Positions 9,175 to 19,135 of a stretch of 64,000 bases of DNA are shown here, piece by piece (positions within the stretch are counted from its first letter, which is position 1; each line of letters starts with the position of its first letter). The stretch lies in assembly GCA_964035575.1 (NCBI GenBank), contig OZ037880.1, forward strand, positions 806,001 to 870,000. Reading direction: 5' to 3'. This DNA is from Rhynchopus sp. YZ270_cl-10. Taxonomy: Eukaryota; Euglenozoa; Diplonemea; Diplonemida; Diplonemidae. A program made the translations under genes and the position numbers. The notes beneath the pieces were generated by a model. It did no database searches and was not told the origin of the DNA. It saw only the letters and a program-made list of their open reading frames with translations.

Positions 9175-11439
9175 TCACCGCAATTCATCAAACGCAACGT
9201 ACTTAGAGAGGAGACGGTGGATCCAATACTCTGGGTCATCTGTGGTGTGGACTGATGGATCAAACGTATATCCAGAGGGAATCGCTTCGACTACCTCCCC
9301 CGTCGGACAGTAGACAAAGGATCTATGCACCTTGCGCCCTGCTGCCTCCCCTGGGAACTCTATGAAGATGGTCACAAACCCTGCCTGGATGCTATGCACC
9401 GCACAGCTTAGAAACCGCGAATTCAGCGAAAAGCCCTGCAACACTGCGACACACCCTGCTGTCTCCACAACCCTCTCATCGAGGTACGTTCCCAACAGCT
9501 CTAACCTATTTGCCGAACCATCCGTTTCAAAGAAGATTAAATCCGCCAGAATCTGCGCATTCTTCACTGAAAACGGTGTTACTCCATTGGTAGATGAGTT
9601 CTGGTCTTCTACTGGGAGGACCGGGATTTCATTGTCATTGCGAAGCCGTTCGTGGAAGTAGCGGTAAAGGAGATGACGTTGCTGTGCAAGGTCCGCTTCG
9701 GAGGAGCTGCGAGACCTACAGTGCTTCATAAACGCAGCGTCATAGTGCTCTGCAAGGAAGCGTTGCTTTGCGTCCGCCTCTTCCATCGCAACAGCACCGC
9801 TCCCTTCAGAGTCGAAATGGTTGCTTTGCATTAGAAACGGAAAATGTCGTTCCAAAAATTTTGTAATATCGCTAGCAATCCGATGAGATCCAAGCCCGTC
9901 CTTGCAGTGCACACCCCTGATGCGACGCCGTGTGAGGATGATGCTGTGTAAATAGACCTGCAACCACTTCTCGCAGGACGTCTCTTCGGAGGAGCGTTGA
10001 GCCAAAGCGAGCAACACCCACAACCTGTCGCGGAAGAGACAGAGTGCGGTGTCGGTCGCCTCTTCGCACACAATGCGCTTCACCTCACCTCGTTCAGACC
10101 GCCACGACCGTGCCGCGTCTACAATAGTATCCAACTCAGCAGGACTCACCTCGCAGTCGTGTGGAAGCACAAAGCTGCTTTCAGGACACATACACCGTTT
10201 GTACACATCCTCGATCCTCCCATTAAGATGGCACCGCACCGTAAATTTATAAAGCAAGAAGCCACTAAAGATCATTACCTTGAAGTAGACAAGTGCGGTA
10301 ATAACCAATCCCAAAGGCCCAATATTGTTCTCCCTTTGAAACATATTGTATAGCTGCAAAATCTCCGACTTAGCAAAGCGGTTGACCGTTACGAGGTCAA
10401 ACAGAAATGTTAAGAAAGGGTCGAAGAGGACGCAGATTGACAGCCAAAACACATAACGCGATGCTGTGTATGGGAAAAACCCGAACAGCTTCTGCACCAA
10501 CGCCACAGTACAGGTCACCACAAGCTGCAGGCAGAAGTTAAATAGCACCCCTGATACGGTGGCCAACACCTGCGCGGTCGGGGTGAAATTCGAATTACCG
10601 TCGTTTGTGTATTCCAAAACTAATGGGTAATAATGCAGAACCGTGAAAATGATATCTCTCGAGGTGAGATAGAGCCACAGCCCGAAGGAATGCGTATAGC
10701 GCGTGACGTGCAGCATGAAGAAGAAGATGACCATAGAGCCAATGAAGCGGGGTTTGTCCCATAGGCCTGTTGGGTTGATGCCAAGGTCGAAGCAGAGCAC
10801 GGCTGTGGCGAAGGGTGCCTTTTCGAGAAAGGCGCGACGCTTCTTGGTGAACTCACGGCGTCGTGAGAGGGAGGCGGTGTGTTTGTGCAAATCATTGGGT
10901 GTGCTGGCGGTGGGCGCCTCTGCGGCGCTTAGTACCTGGCTGCGGGCTAGCGACACCCTCCGGATCTTCTTGACCACAGAGTGGCGTGCACCCAGGCGCC
11001 CCATACCCCGCATGCCCGCAAGCGATGTACGTCGTGCCTTGTCCCCTGTCCGCACCTCAGCCTCACCCCTGCAATGCAAGACCTCATGTAAGAAGTCCAC
11101 CTCCCCAGCATCCACATCCTCGTTGAGACCCTCGCAGTGCTCCTGTTCTGTCGCGGAGATGTGTAGTTGATCCCACGCCGCATGTTTGTCTTTCATCATG
11201 TGCGCGAAATGTGCTCGTCCGCGTGTCTCCAAAAGACGTCGTAATAGCGCCAAGTTGTCCCCCTGTGAAGGAGCATGTGAAGGCGTCAGGTCGCTGTAAA
11301 ACGATACTCTTGGGATGCGCTCCACAGCAAGCTTCGCGTAGGTCTCGTCGGCGGTTTGGGGGGTTCTGTGAAGAGGGAGGGGTTTGATGCATTGTTGGTA
11401 GGGTGTGTGTGTTGGTGGTTTTGTTGGTATGTACAACAT
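9175..11439 (-). CDS. Multi-pass membrane protein, unknown family
   Basis: As an independent gene this encodes 754 aa from ATG 11439. Residues 1-200 are soluble and basic near the end (RRREFTKKRRAFLEK). Four or five hydrophobic segments lie between about 231 and 400 (around 231-260, 285-316, 328-352 and 375-400). A soluble region of about 350 residues follows, ending HRLLSKYVAFDELR. I do not recognise the family. The first 25 residues are low-complexity, read from CA-rich DNA, and are doubtful. A CAG acceptor at 11366 is in phase with a GTATGG donor at 11624 in the upstream C2-like gene, so the two may be one gene coding for about 1140 aa. That joined model would explain the odd N-terminus. 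Confidence 0.7.
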   Translation of the reverse strand: MLYIPTKPPTHTPYQQCIKPLPLHRTPQTADETYAKLAVERIPRVSFYSDLTPSHAPSQGDNLALLRRLLETRGRAHFAHMMKDKHAAWDQLHISATEQEHCEGLNEDVDAGEVDFLHEVLHCRGEAEVRTGDKARRTSLAGMRGMGRLGARHSVVKKIRRVSLARSQVLSAAEAPTASTPNDLHKHTASLSRRREFTKKRRAFLEKAPFATAVLCFDLGINPTGLWDKPRFIGSMVIFFFMLHVTRYTHSFGLWLYLTSRDIIFTVLHYYPLVLEYTNDGNSNFTPTAQVLATVSGVLFNFCLQLVVTCTVALVQKLFGFFPYTASRYVFWLSICVLFDPFLTFLFDLVTVNRFAKSEILQLYNMFQRENNIGPLGLVITALVYFKVMIFSGFLLYKFTVRCHLNGRIEDVYKRCMCPESSFVLPHDCEVSPAELDTIVDAARSWRSERGEVKRIVCEEATDTALCLFRDRLWVLLALAQRSSEETSCEKWLQVYLHSIILTRRRIRGVHCKDGLGSHRIASDITKFLERHFPFLMQSNHFDSEGSGAVAMEEADAKQRFLAEHYDAAFMKHCRSRSSSEADLAQQRHLLYRYFHERLRNDNEIPVLPVEDQNSSTNGVTPFSVKNAQILADLIFFETDGSANRLELLGTYLDERVVETAGCVAVLQGFSLNSRFLSCAVHSIQAGFVTIFIEFPGEAAGRKVHRSFVYCPTGEVVEAIPSGYTFDPSVHTTDDPEYWIHRLLSKYVAFDELR

Positions 11440-11587
11440 TCACAGCTGATACGTTGAAGGGTTAGCAGATGATTTGGTGCATTCAAAACAGTCAAATGGA
11501 AGATGAATATCACCCCGAAGTAAATACGGGACCAATTCCAAAAAATAAGGATATCGGTCCCCCCACTATGCCTCACTTTGATTATAA

Positions 11588-12856
11588 TTATACAGTATCA
11601 ACTAAAGTAAAGCAATGCCCATACCCTTGCATGCAAACCCTCATAGGGCCGAAATGGTTGTCCTCGCCTTTCTTCTCACCCTCTATGTCTTCATTTTCAC
11701 CATCACCTATCTCACAATTCTCTTCTTCCTTTCGCGTTTCTTCTGCTTCTGTTTTATTCCCTTTTATCCCATCAAAACTGTTCCACCCTGCAACCCTTTG
11801 AGGGGTAATCGTAAAATATAAGGTCCCAGCCCACAGAGCAAGATCATCATTAATGCAAGAATGAATCTTTGAAAAGGTGTCATAAGATTTATCTTGGGGG
11901 GTGCCAGCGAGGAGCGGGAGTTTAAATTGACCGGGTTGTACTAAGAAGGCTTCGTTTACGAGAGGCCAGGCACCCCATGCGGCTATCACATCAACAGGAC
12001 TGCGGCGGCCGTTTTTTATACGCCATAATTCAAACCTTAATACAACATGAGAACGGAGAGTGGTATGAGCCGGACAGACGAGGGTCAGCTCTTCATCCAC
12101 GAAGGTCATATCCATTGTATAGTACTTCCCAAAATGCGATGTCGGAGTTGAATTTGCAGCAGAATCCTCGCTTCCTAGAAATGACACACTTCTTCCCCCA
12201 AGCGTCTCTGCCACCTCCATGTGCATTACATATACCCCTTGCATCAGTTTATCTTTCACCCCCTTCGCGCAATGTAATGTAACAGAAAAACATTGAGGCG
12301 CCTTCTCCCATTCGACTGACCAAGCTTTGGTGGGGTTTTCCGTTTTTAGAAGCCTCGCAGACGCCTTTGCAGACAGCGAATCTATCAGATCCTCCTCCTT
12401 TTTTTGCCAATATCTTGTAATTGAATCTCTCCCAGAAAGCTCCTGGGAGCGGGTCTGCGCTTGAAGTCTGTACTTCGCGTCGTCAATGCTGTCAGTATAC
12501 CGTAGCACCTCCACCTTAGAGTGATGCTGCAAAAGGGCATGCTCTTCTTTGCGAAGTGAATTTAGCTCTTCGGTTAGGGCACGTTCCTCTTCGGCAAGGT
12601 GTTGGATGTGGGTGACAGTTTGTTGTGTAGTGCTTGACTCTAAATCGCGTACTGCCACCTTCTCTTTGCAGTCCCATAAGGTTGGGTCCTCGGTTGGGTA
12701 AGTGGAGGTGTGTGCGGTGTTCTGTTGTGCGCGTAAGGCGGCGAACCCTGCAGAAGCTTCTGTATCGTCGGCGAATAAACACGCCACATCCTCAAGGTAA
12801 GCTTCGGGTGTCACGTTCGAGTCATTGTCAGATGAATTCCCATCAGATCTGCTCAT
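11588..12856 (-). CDS. Coiled-coil plus C2-like domain protein
   Basis: The 422-aa frame starts at ATG 12856. Residues 1-75 are acidic and disordered, about 76-115 form a coiled coil (LAEEERALTEELNSLRKEEH), and about 187-355 look like a C2-type beta sandwich (VVLRFELWRI, AAWGAWPLVNEAF, GQFKLPLLAG, LWAGTLYFTI). C2 domains usually bind membranes or partner proteins. The last 60 residues are a Glu/Lys-rich linker ending in a low-quality tail, consistent with the true exon ending at the GTATGG donor (11624) and continuing in the membrane-protein frame 148 bp downstream. If so, the product is coiled coil, C2-like, then transmembrane. Domain assignment is by eye and moderate. Confidence 0.7.
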   Translation of the reverse strand: MSRSDGNSSDNDSNVTPEAYLEDVACLFADDTEASAGFAALRAQQNTAHTSTYPTEDPTLWDCKEKVAVRDLESSTTQQTVTHIQHLAEEERALTEELNSLRKEEHALLQHHSKVEVLRYTDSIDDAKYRLQAQTRSQELSGRDSITRYWQKKEEDLIDSLSAKASARLLKTENPTKAWSVEWEKAPQCFSVTLHCAKGVKDKLMQGVYVMHMEVAETLGGRSVSFLGSEDSAANSTPTSHFGKYYTMDMTFVDEELTLVCPAHTTLRSHVVLRFELWRIKNGRRSPVDVIAAWGAWPLVNEAFLVQPGQFKLPLLAGTPQDKSYDTFSKIHSCINDDLALWAGTLYFTITPQRVAGWNSFDGIKGNKTEAEETRKEEENCEIGDGENEDIEGEKKGEDNHFGPMRVCMQGYGHCFTLVDTV

Positions 12857-13071
12857 ATTTTATGAAGGAAAAGAAAAAGAAAAAGATTGAAAAAGGCAAA
12901 AAAAATGGTACTCAAAACTTAAGAATCATCTTTCTGGTGTATGGCTGTGTGGATGGGGAAGAGATGCGGATATGGAAAAGGGAATTTAAAGTAGAGTAAA
13001 TGACAGTGGAGATTTGCACAAACTGTGGCAACACAACCGAGGCAACTACACTACTCCAACAATCTATCAAG

Positions 13072-13180
13072 TAGAGTTGAAATACAAAGCCCTCTCGTGA
13101 ACAGTGTACCTACCGGCTGTACCGGGGGGTGGACGCAGTCTTACAATCCATTTTGTGGTTTACATCTGCTTTAAAAAAAA
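13072..13180 (+). repeat. Stem-loop repeat, GTACA family, copy 2
   Basis: Reads GTTGAAATACAAAGCCCTCT, CGTGAACAGTGTACC, then GGTGGACGCAG and CCATTTTGTGGTTTACATCTG. The right-hand part matches 37590-37645 (CCATTTCGTGGTTTCATCTG), which helps define the right boundary of the family. Confidence 0.6.
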
Positions 13181-14150
13181 TGAGATAGTGTATGGGAGGG
13201 TGGCTTTTTATTATCTGGAGATGCTGTGCTGTTTCATTTGTTGTATTTTTTTTTTGTCTTTTTATTTTCCGTTTTTTTTTCATAATTTTTTTTTTGGTTT
13301 GCTTTTGATTATTTTGGGTCCACGGTTGACCCGAGAGGATGATAGGGGTATTTTCTGGAAATGGCATTTTTTTTGAAGATACCGACAGAATTTTTTTTAA
13401 AAAGGAACTGATTTTTCGAAGCTTTTTTAAAACTCGGGCCGAGCCCGGGCGCACTTCTTTGAGCAAAGAGAAAATTATAGCTGTTCACTGACGGTTCGTC
13501 CGTTGCATAGAACTCTGTTTTCTGTCTTATTTTTTTTTTGATAATTTGTTAGATTAGTGTAGTTGCCATATAGACAGTCTTCACTGTGTGTTTTTTTGAA
13601 GGTCAGAAACGTATATCCCCTTTACCTTTAATCGTTGTGTGTGTTTTTTTTTTTTGTACAGATTTAAAAAAATTGAAGTCTTTTTTTATAGAAACGTTGC
13701 TTTGATAAGACAACTATTTAACAAAACAAAATGCAATAAAAAAAAACTTGGGAACCCTCTCGTCTGGCATTCCCCCTCCCTTCATATACAAGTGCAATCC
13801 TGGTAGGGAAAAAAAGGAATTAGAGGGTTTTCTCTCTTAAAATCCTTTGTCTTGATTTTTTTTAAAAACACTTGGGGAGGTGATCTCTTTGAGGAAAAGA
13901 AGAAAAAAAAGGAAAAGAAGAAAAGGAGGGGAAAAAATAATCAAACAGCAACAACAAAGTCACAGACAAAAGTATCGTTTCTCTCTTTCCCCCCCTTTTT
14001 TTTTGTAAATTGTAAGTTAAATTACCCACCCAAAAAAATTGGGGAAAACAAAACAAAAAAATGGTGTGAGTGAGGAAGGGGGAGATTTTTTTTTGGGGGG
14101 GAAGGGAGGAAGGGAATATAAAAGTAACAGAATCGGTAGGCAGAAGCCGT

Positions 14151-14217
14151 TTTTTTTTTTTTTTTTTTTTTGAAAACTTGGTTGTATTAGTGTAGACACC
14201 CGAGGATGAACTCCACT
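14151..14217 (-). repeat. T-tract stem-loop repeat, copy 1
   Basis: Poly-T, then GAAAACTTGGTTGTATTAG, TGTAGACACCCGAGGATG, AACTCCAC. AGTGTAG pairs imperfectly with CTCCACT. On the minus strand the unit ends in a poly-A tail, as a retroposed transcript would. Confidence 0.65.
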
Positions 14218-14241
14218 TTTTATTTTTATTTTGTTTTTAAT

Positions 14242-14312
14242 CATAGTTTGTCCGACCGCGCGGGATGCCGCAATTGCACTTTTTTTTGCACCCCGCGCGG
14301 CCAGAAACTATG
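14242..14312. repeat. 71-bp foldback hairpin
   Basis: CATAGTTT at the left end matches AAACTATG at the right end, and inside them CCGCGCGGG faces CCCGCGCGG. The loop is AT-rich. Only one copy was seen and no clear target duplication. Confidence 0.6.
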
Positions 14313-14453
14313 CTTTATAACCCACGTCTCAAAAAAACGCGTGGATAATATTTTTTGCTTTGTTTTTGCAGTATTTATTTGAACGACAAAGGAGGGGGGG
14401 TGAACTTCCGCAGAGCCTAGAGACTAAACAGGAGGGAGTTTTGAGTAAGACTG

Positions 14454-14551
14454 TACCATGTACCATGTACCATGTACCATGTACCATGTACCATGTACCA
14501 TGTACCATGTACCATGTACCATGTACCATGTACCATGTACCATGTACCATG
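14454..14551. repeat. (TACCATG)14 satellite
   Basis: Fourteen exact 7-bp units. The unit is close to the CCATACC-type units of the large satellite block at 48.4-50.1 kb, and both resemble GGTAC-containing 7-mers. Confidence 0.97.
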
Positions 14552-15486
14552 TTCCTTTACTATCCTTTTTCTTTTGGTGCATCGACACCCCCCCGAGGAC
14601 GGGGTTTTTTTTTGTACACAAGGTCCGCGACTGATGCAGTATATTTTTTGTTTTTTTGGAAATATAGTGTTCAATCTGATATCTCCAACACGTTCGTTAT
14701 TGGTGCATTAACAAACCACTCAGGGATTTGCACTCAATTTTCCCCTAAAAAGGCTACGGCACTAAATAGAGGGGCTTTTTCTGCATTGCTTTTTTTTTAG
14801 AAATATGTTTCGTGTCTCCAAGACCTGAAACAGGAGAGGTGTTAGGGAAAAAAAAGAGAAAATTACATAAAAAAAGGGATCCTTTTTTTAATTTTTTTTT
14901 GGCAAATATACACCTCAAAACCTACACAAAAGTATAGATCATTTTTCTTGGGGGTGGAGAGCGAGGGCAAACCTCAGTGTGTTTTTTTTCCCCCTTCATC
15001 AGTCGCAGAAGCTTAGCGAGGGGGAGGGGAATATATAATATTTTTTTTTGAAACGTTTCAAGTGGAGATTGGGGGATTTTTTTTTTCTTCTCACAACACA
15101 AACAAGTGTTGTTGACAAAACAAAACAAAGTGGGGGGTGGGGAGAGAGTCGGACCCAGAATAGAACAATAGAAATATTTGCTGTGGCGGAAAACGTGTTC
15201 TTGTAGACACAGTTGTGGCCTGGCAAAGGAAGATTGGAATAGATGCATCACTCCTCAGTACCGTGGTCGATATGACATGATCTTCCCACTCCGGGAAAAA
15301 ATGTGTCTTGAAATACAAAGCGCTTTCGTGACAGTGTAAAGAAAGTGCAGATTTGTCAACAAAACAAGGTGCCAAAACCACACAATATTCCAAAAAAAAA
15401 AAAAAATTGAAAAAGAAGGTGTCTGTCATCATCCGCAAAGCAATTCAAAAGGGGCTTTAATAAAAGGAGCCAAAAAAAGAAAGGTT

Positions 15487-15525
15487 TAGAAGATGAACCT
15501 AAGCCTCTCTGCGCTTAGTCACCTT
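15487..15525 (+). repeat. Stem-loop repeat, CTTAG family, best copy
   Basis: Reads AGAAGATGAACCTAAGC, CTCTCTGC, GCTTAGTCACCTT. CTAAGC pairs with GCTTAG (6 bp) around an 8-nt loop. This is a clean reference copy for the family. Confidence 0.7.
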
Positions 15526-16068
15526 GAAAAACAAGAAGGTCGCTTTGTGTCTGGACTGATTGGAGGAGATTTGGGACAGTTTTCGGGACAGGTTCATTCG
15601 GCAGGTGAGTTGCTACACACTCATTATCGGATGCCGACTTCCATGGCCACCGTCCTGCTGTCTAGATGAACCTACACCCTTTGTGGGATCTGATGAGCGA
15701 CCACTCGGGCACCTTAAGTCAGCTCTCGGTTCATCCCGCGTGAGCGACCACTCTGAGGTCTGTTTTGTTTTGTTTTGTTTTGCTTTTTTTTGCGTCGATC
15801 CAAAAAAAAAAGGTTTTTTTGTTGAGTAAAAGACAGGATTGTGTCCGGGGGGGGTAATGTCGCTCGTTAACATTGCAAAGAAAAATGCAGAAATATCCTT
15901 TTTTTTTTTTTAAAGCTGAAGCAGAGTTCCTCAAATCATTTTTTTATAAAAAGGCAGAACGGGGAAGGAGCTGATGGGATTCAGGTGATAAAATAAAAGC
16001 TTTAATTTTTTGAAAGCGGGTCCTTTCGCGAGTTGAGGGTTGCATTTTTCCCTGTTTTTTTTTTTTTT

Positions 16069-16106
16069 TGTAAGATGAACCTAAGCCTGAGCTCTCGTCC
16101 TTAGTC
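16069..16106 (+). repeat. Stem-loop repeat, CTTAG family, beside piggyBac element
   Basis: Reads TTGTAAGATGAACCTAAGCC, TGAGCTCTCGTC, CTTAGTC. The adjacent piggyBac-type element begins 17 bp to the right. A second CTCTCGTCCTTAGTCACC lies at about 17162-17180 on the other side of that element, so the right half of the stem-loop is present on both sides. Confidence 0.6.
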
Positions 16107-16122
16107 TGATTAGATTACTTAA

Positions 16123-17125
16123 CCCTTTAAGGACCAGAGGGGACATATATGTCCACGCAACCGCCTAAATTGGCTTCCACTAGGACTTTTTGAAGATTTT
16201 TTTTTTAAATGAGAAGATTTTGTGCGAAATCTTTCAAAAGACGCCAGATTCGATTTTTTTTGACGCTCTCATCCCCTCTCATCCACACCCGGCATTATCA
16301 CATAATAGGGTATTTTGGGTCATTTTTTGGGAATAATGTACCATTCTGACGCGCTTGAGTCATCAGAGGATTCAAACTTTGGTGTGCAGGGAACCATTTT
16401 GTACGGTCTTCAGAACGAAACTAAAATAATGGAAAATACCCGCGACTGGGCAAAGTAACACGCGTCGTTGCAGTTCCTGACCCTGAACTGGATGTGCCTC
16501 TTCTCCGTGTATTTATTGCATTTTGTCTTTTGAGGGACATTGTACAGAAAATCTATATCAACACGGTCAAGGTACAGAGACACTGGCAGGAGGGTGTTGG
16601 TCGACAACTTCTTCTTGCTTGGGAAACAGGCGTCTGAAAACAGATTACATGTGCGGGGGATGTGGCGTTCACCTTTGTTCAGCACCATGCCAAGTTGGCC
16701 AAAAGTCCCAAAAGCCCCAACTTTTGTACTGTCCAACCTCTGTACAATTACGGTATATGTAGTTGGTTGGTACCTTCTCTCCATGCAGTGAGACATTATC
16801 TACTAGGACTTTTTGATCGATTTTTTTTTCTTTTGAAAGATTTTGAACCGATCTTTCAAATAAAGCCATTTTCGAAAACCGAAAAAACAGGTGCGCAGCC
16901 GGAATAATTTTCTTCTTCAAAATTTTCAGAAAAAAATATCAGCTCTCCTCAATTTTCCATTTTCCATTTTCCTCATTTTATTTCGTTTTCTGCTCCATTT
17001 GAAAGATCTGCTCAAAATCTTTCAATTGCGGCCAGGTACGATCAAAAATATGCATCGGATCTCATTTTCCCTATGGGAGAGAAGATCCTAGCAAATCGAA
17101 AAAATCGGTCGTGGTCCATAAAGGG
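16123..17125 (+). mobile_element. Decayed piggyBac-type element (1003 bp)
   Basis: It is flanked on both sides by TTAA (16119-16122 and 17126-17129), the target site duplicated by piggyBac transposases. Termini are CCCTTTAAGGACCAG on the left and, read inward from the right, CCCTTTATGGACCAC, thus 13 of 15 identical. Inside, on the plus strand, is a relic of a transposase C-terminus (16473-16697). The AT-rich flanks carry repeats such as GAAAGATTTTGA that recur in inverted form and again in the larger element at 47600-50218. The element is far too short to be autonomous. Confidence 0.82.
16473..16697 (+). pseudogene. piggyBac transposase C-terminal relic
   Basis: One frame (16473-16637) reads VPDPELDVPLLRVF and on to LLLAWETGV before a stop. 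A second, overlapping frame continues RRLKTDYMCGGCGVHLCSAP, which has the C-x2-C then C-x3-C spacing of the cysteine-rich C-terminal domain of piggyBac transposases. The coding part is short, frame-shifted and lacks the catalytic core, so it is a fossil of a longer transposase gene. Its location between TTAA-flanked termini supports the family call. Confidence 0.6.
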
Positions 17126-17683
17126 TTAATGTTTTGAACATTGGTTATTCATCAATCTTTTCTCTCGTCCTTAGTCACCCTTATAAAACCCTCGAGGGAG
17201 AAAAAAAAGTCACCTCTACAGATACACGCACCGAAAATGGGGGGACAGGAGGTGGCAATATTCTCATGTACTACTTTTTTTTTGGTACTCAGGTAGCTAC
17301 CTTTTAAAGGCGATTGTGTGCTAATACAGAGGGAGTATCAGTCAAGACTGTCCTTACAGACGCATGCCAAAGCGACCGCCACGCCGGGATTTCTTTTTTT
17401 GTTGAAGAAAGAGAAGAGAAGGAAAAGGTGAAGCTGACTAATGTACGATGTGGGATTGCTAAAGGGGAAAAAAAAAAAACAAAAAAAGAACTATTTCCCT
17501 AAATTTTGACGCACGTTTCTTTTCCTTTTTTTTCTCTTCTTTTGAAGTATTGAAATACCCATTTATTTTTCTGCTTCGATGTGTTTATTTTGTATTCATA
17601 AAAACCCCGTTCGATCGCTCGGCTGTCACGAATTGCCAATGTTTTGTTTTGCCCCAAATATCATAGTACATTATCTGTGTCTC

Positions 17684-17789
17684 CCACCTCATTTTTTACC
17701 CCGCGAAAAGGCGTATAGGCCTCGTAGAGGCGCGAAAACGGCCCAAAACGGTTCTATACACGTCTATACGCGAAGTAAAAATCAGGTGA
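17684..17789. mobile_element. Foldback element CCACCTGATTT, copy 1 (106 bp)
   Basis: Left end CCACCTCATTTTTTACCCCG, right end GTAAAAATCAGGTGA. The arms are inverted copies around a core with GGCGTATAGGCC and CTATACACGTCTATACGCG. TCTC directly flanks both ends, giving a 4-bp target duplication. Confidence 0.75.
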
Positions 17790-18300
17790 ATCTCGCAAGA
17801 AACCGAATAAAAAGATTAAAAAAAAAAAATGAGAAAAAGTTTCCAAAACAATCCTCAAATAAAAGATGTGTGTCTCGTTGTGCACAAAAATACGTCTTTT
17901 AAAAGACAAAAGGGAAGGGGAGAGAAAAGATGGTCAAAATATCTCGAGAGATACCTTCATATGTGCGAGTAAAGAAAATAATAATAAAAAAAATCAAAGA
18001 CTTTTTTTGTGTGTTTTGTTGCCTCTTGTTCTCATATCGTTTTACTGTTTTTCCCTTTGTTTTCGCAACTATATCACTTTTCCGCAAGACAACTCTCCGT
18101 CGATGGAAGGGGCAATCGATGCACATACTGTGCCTTGGGGAATACTGACTGTTTTATTTTAATTTTTTTTTTCTTTCTTTTTGCCATTTTGGAGGAAAGG
18201 GAGGCTTGAAAAAGACAAAAAAAAAACACACATCAAAAAAAAAAAAAAAAGGAGGGGAGCAATGAAGAAAATAAAAACTGGAAAAAAAAAATAATAGTTT

Positions 18301-18345
18301 TTGCAAGATAAACTTAAAACCTCACTGTGATTAGTCCACCTTTAA
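18301..18345 (+). repeat. Stem-loop repeat, CTTAG family, diverged
   Basis: Reads TTGCAAGATAAACTTAAAAC, CTCACTGTGATTAGTCCACC. Pairing is reduced to TTAA-type contacts. It appears to be an old copy. Confidence 0.4.
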
Positions 18346-18909
18346 AAAAAACGCTGCTGCCTGTTGTGCAGATAACAGACGTACTAAACGGTCTCGCATA
18401 AATCAATATTTTTTTGTTTTTGTTTTTTTTTGCTTTCTTTTAAGGTAACTACGTTACAAACAGTTCCCCCCAACAAACATGACACCTTCTTGAATATGGC
18501 CTCCCCTTTATGGAAAAATGGAAGGACGCTAATTAAAAGTAGTCAAACACACAAGGGGTAAGCCCGCACGAGTCACTTCATTTTTTTCTCTTCAGATTTT
18601 TTTTTTTTGCTTTTCGCTTTTCGTTCCAGATGAAAGAAAGAACACTTGAAGGAAAAATTGGGGGGGATGGAAAATACACATTACCCTGTTTGCAGGGGGT
18701 TCAATACACAAAAAAAAAATAGTATTTCCAAAAAAAAATAGGTTTAGGTACTGAACTGTCCCTGTTCCTACTCTTTGGTTCAAAGAACATATTGGGGGAT
18801 AAAAACCACATAAAAAAAAAGGATTAGGACAGCAAAAAAAAAAAAATACGCAGAATACCAGAATGTGTAGGGGCAAACTCAGGTAATTCTTATGCGTGTT
18901 TGTTTTGTT

Positions 18910-18973
18910 TTGTTTTTTTTTGTTTTTTGAAAACTTGGTTGTATTAGTGTAGCCACCCTAGAGTGTGCTCCAC
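18910..18973 (-). repeat. T-tract stem-loop repeat, copy 2
   Basis: T-rich tract, then GAAAACTTGGTTGTATTAG, TGTAGCCACCCTAGAGTG, TGCTCCAC. The 45 bp from GAAAAC to CTCCAC are identical to the copy at 22161-22220, suggesting recent spread. Confidence 0.7.
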
Positions 18974-19135
18974 AAATTTTATTTTTTTTGCTTCTCAAAG
19001 AAAATGTAACTGTAGGACGGTTGTGACACAAAAAAAACAAAACAAAACAAATTTTTTTTTTTGAAAAATATGAATAAGCCTCACATCTTAACAAAAAGTT
19101 AAAAAATCAACGCATCGTACAAAAGGGGGGGTAAA

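Larger units (their letters stand above)
12857..19135. other. 6.3-kb gene-free repeat block
   Basis: No host gene is supported. It contains homopolymer tracts, a TACCATG satellite, a 71-bp foldback at 14242, a decayed piggyBac-type element, one 106-bp foldback element and stem-loop repeats of several families. Most open frames here begin or end in poly-A or poly-T. Confidence 0.6.
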
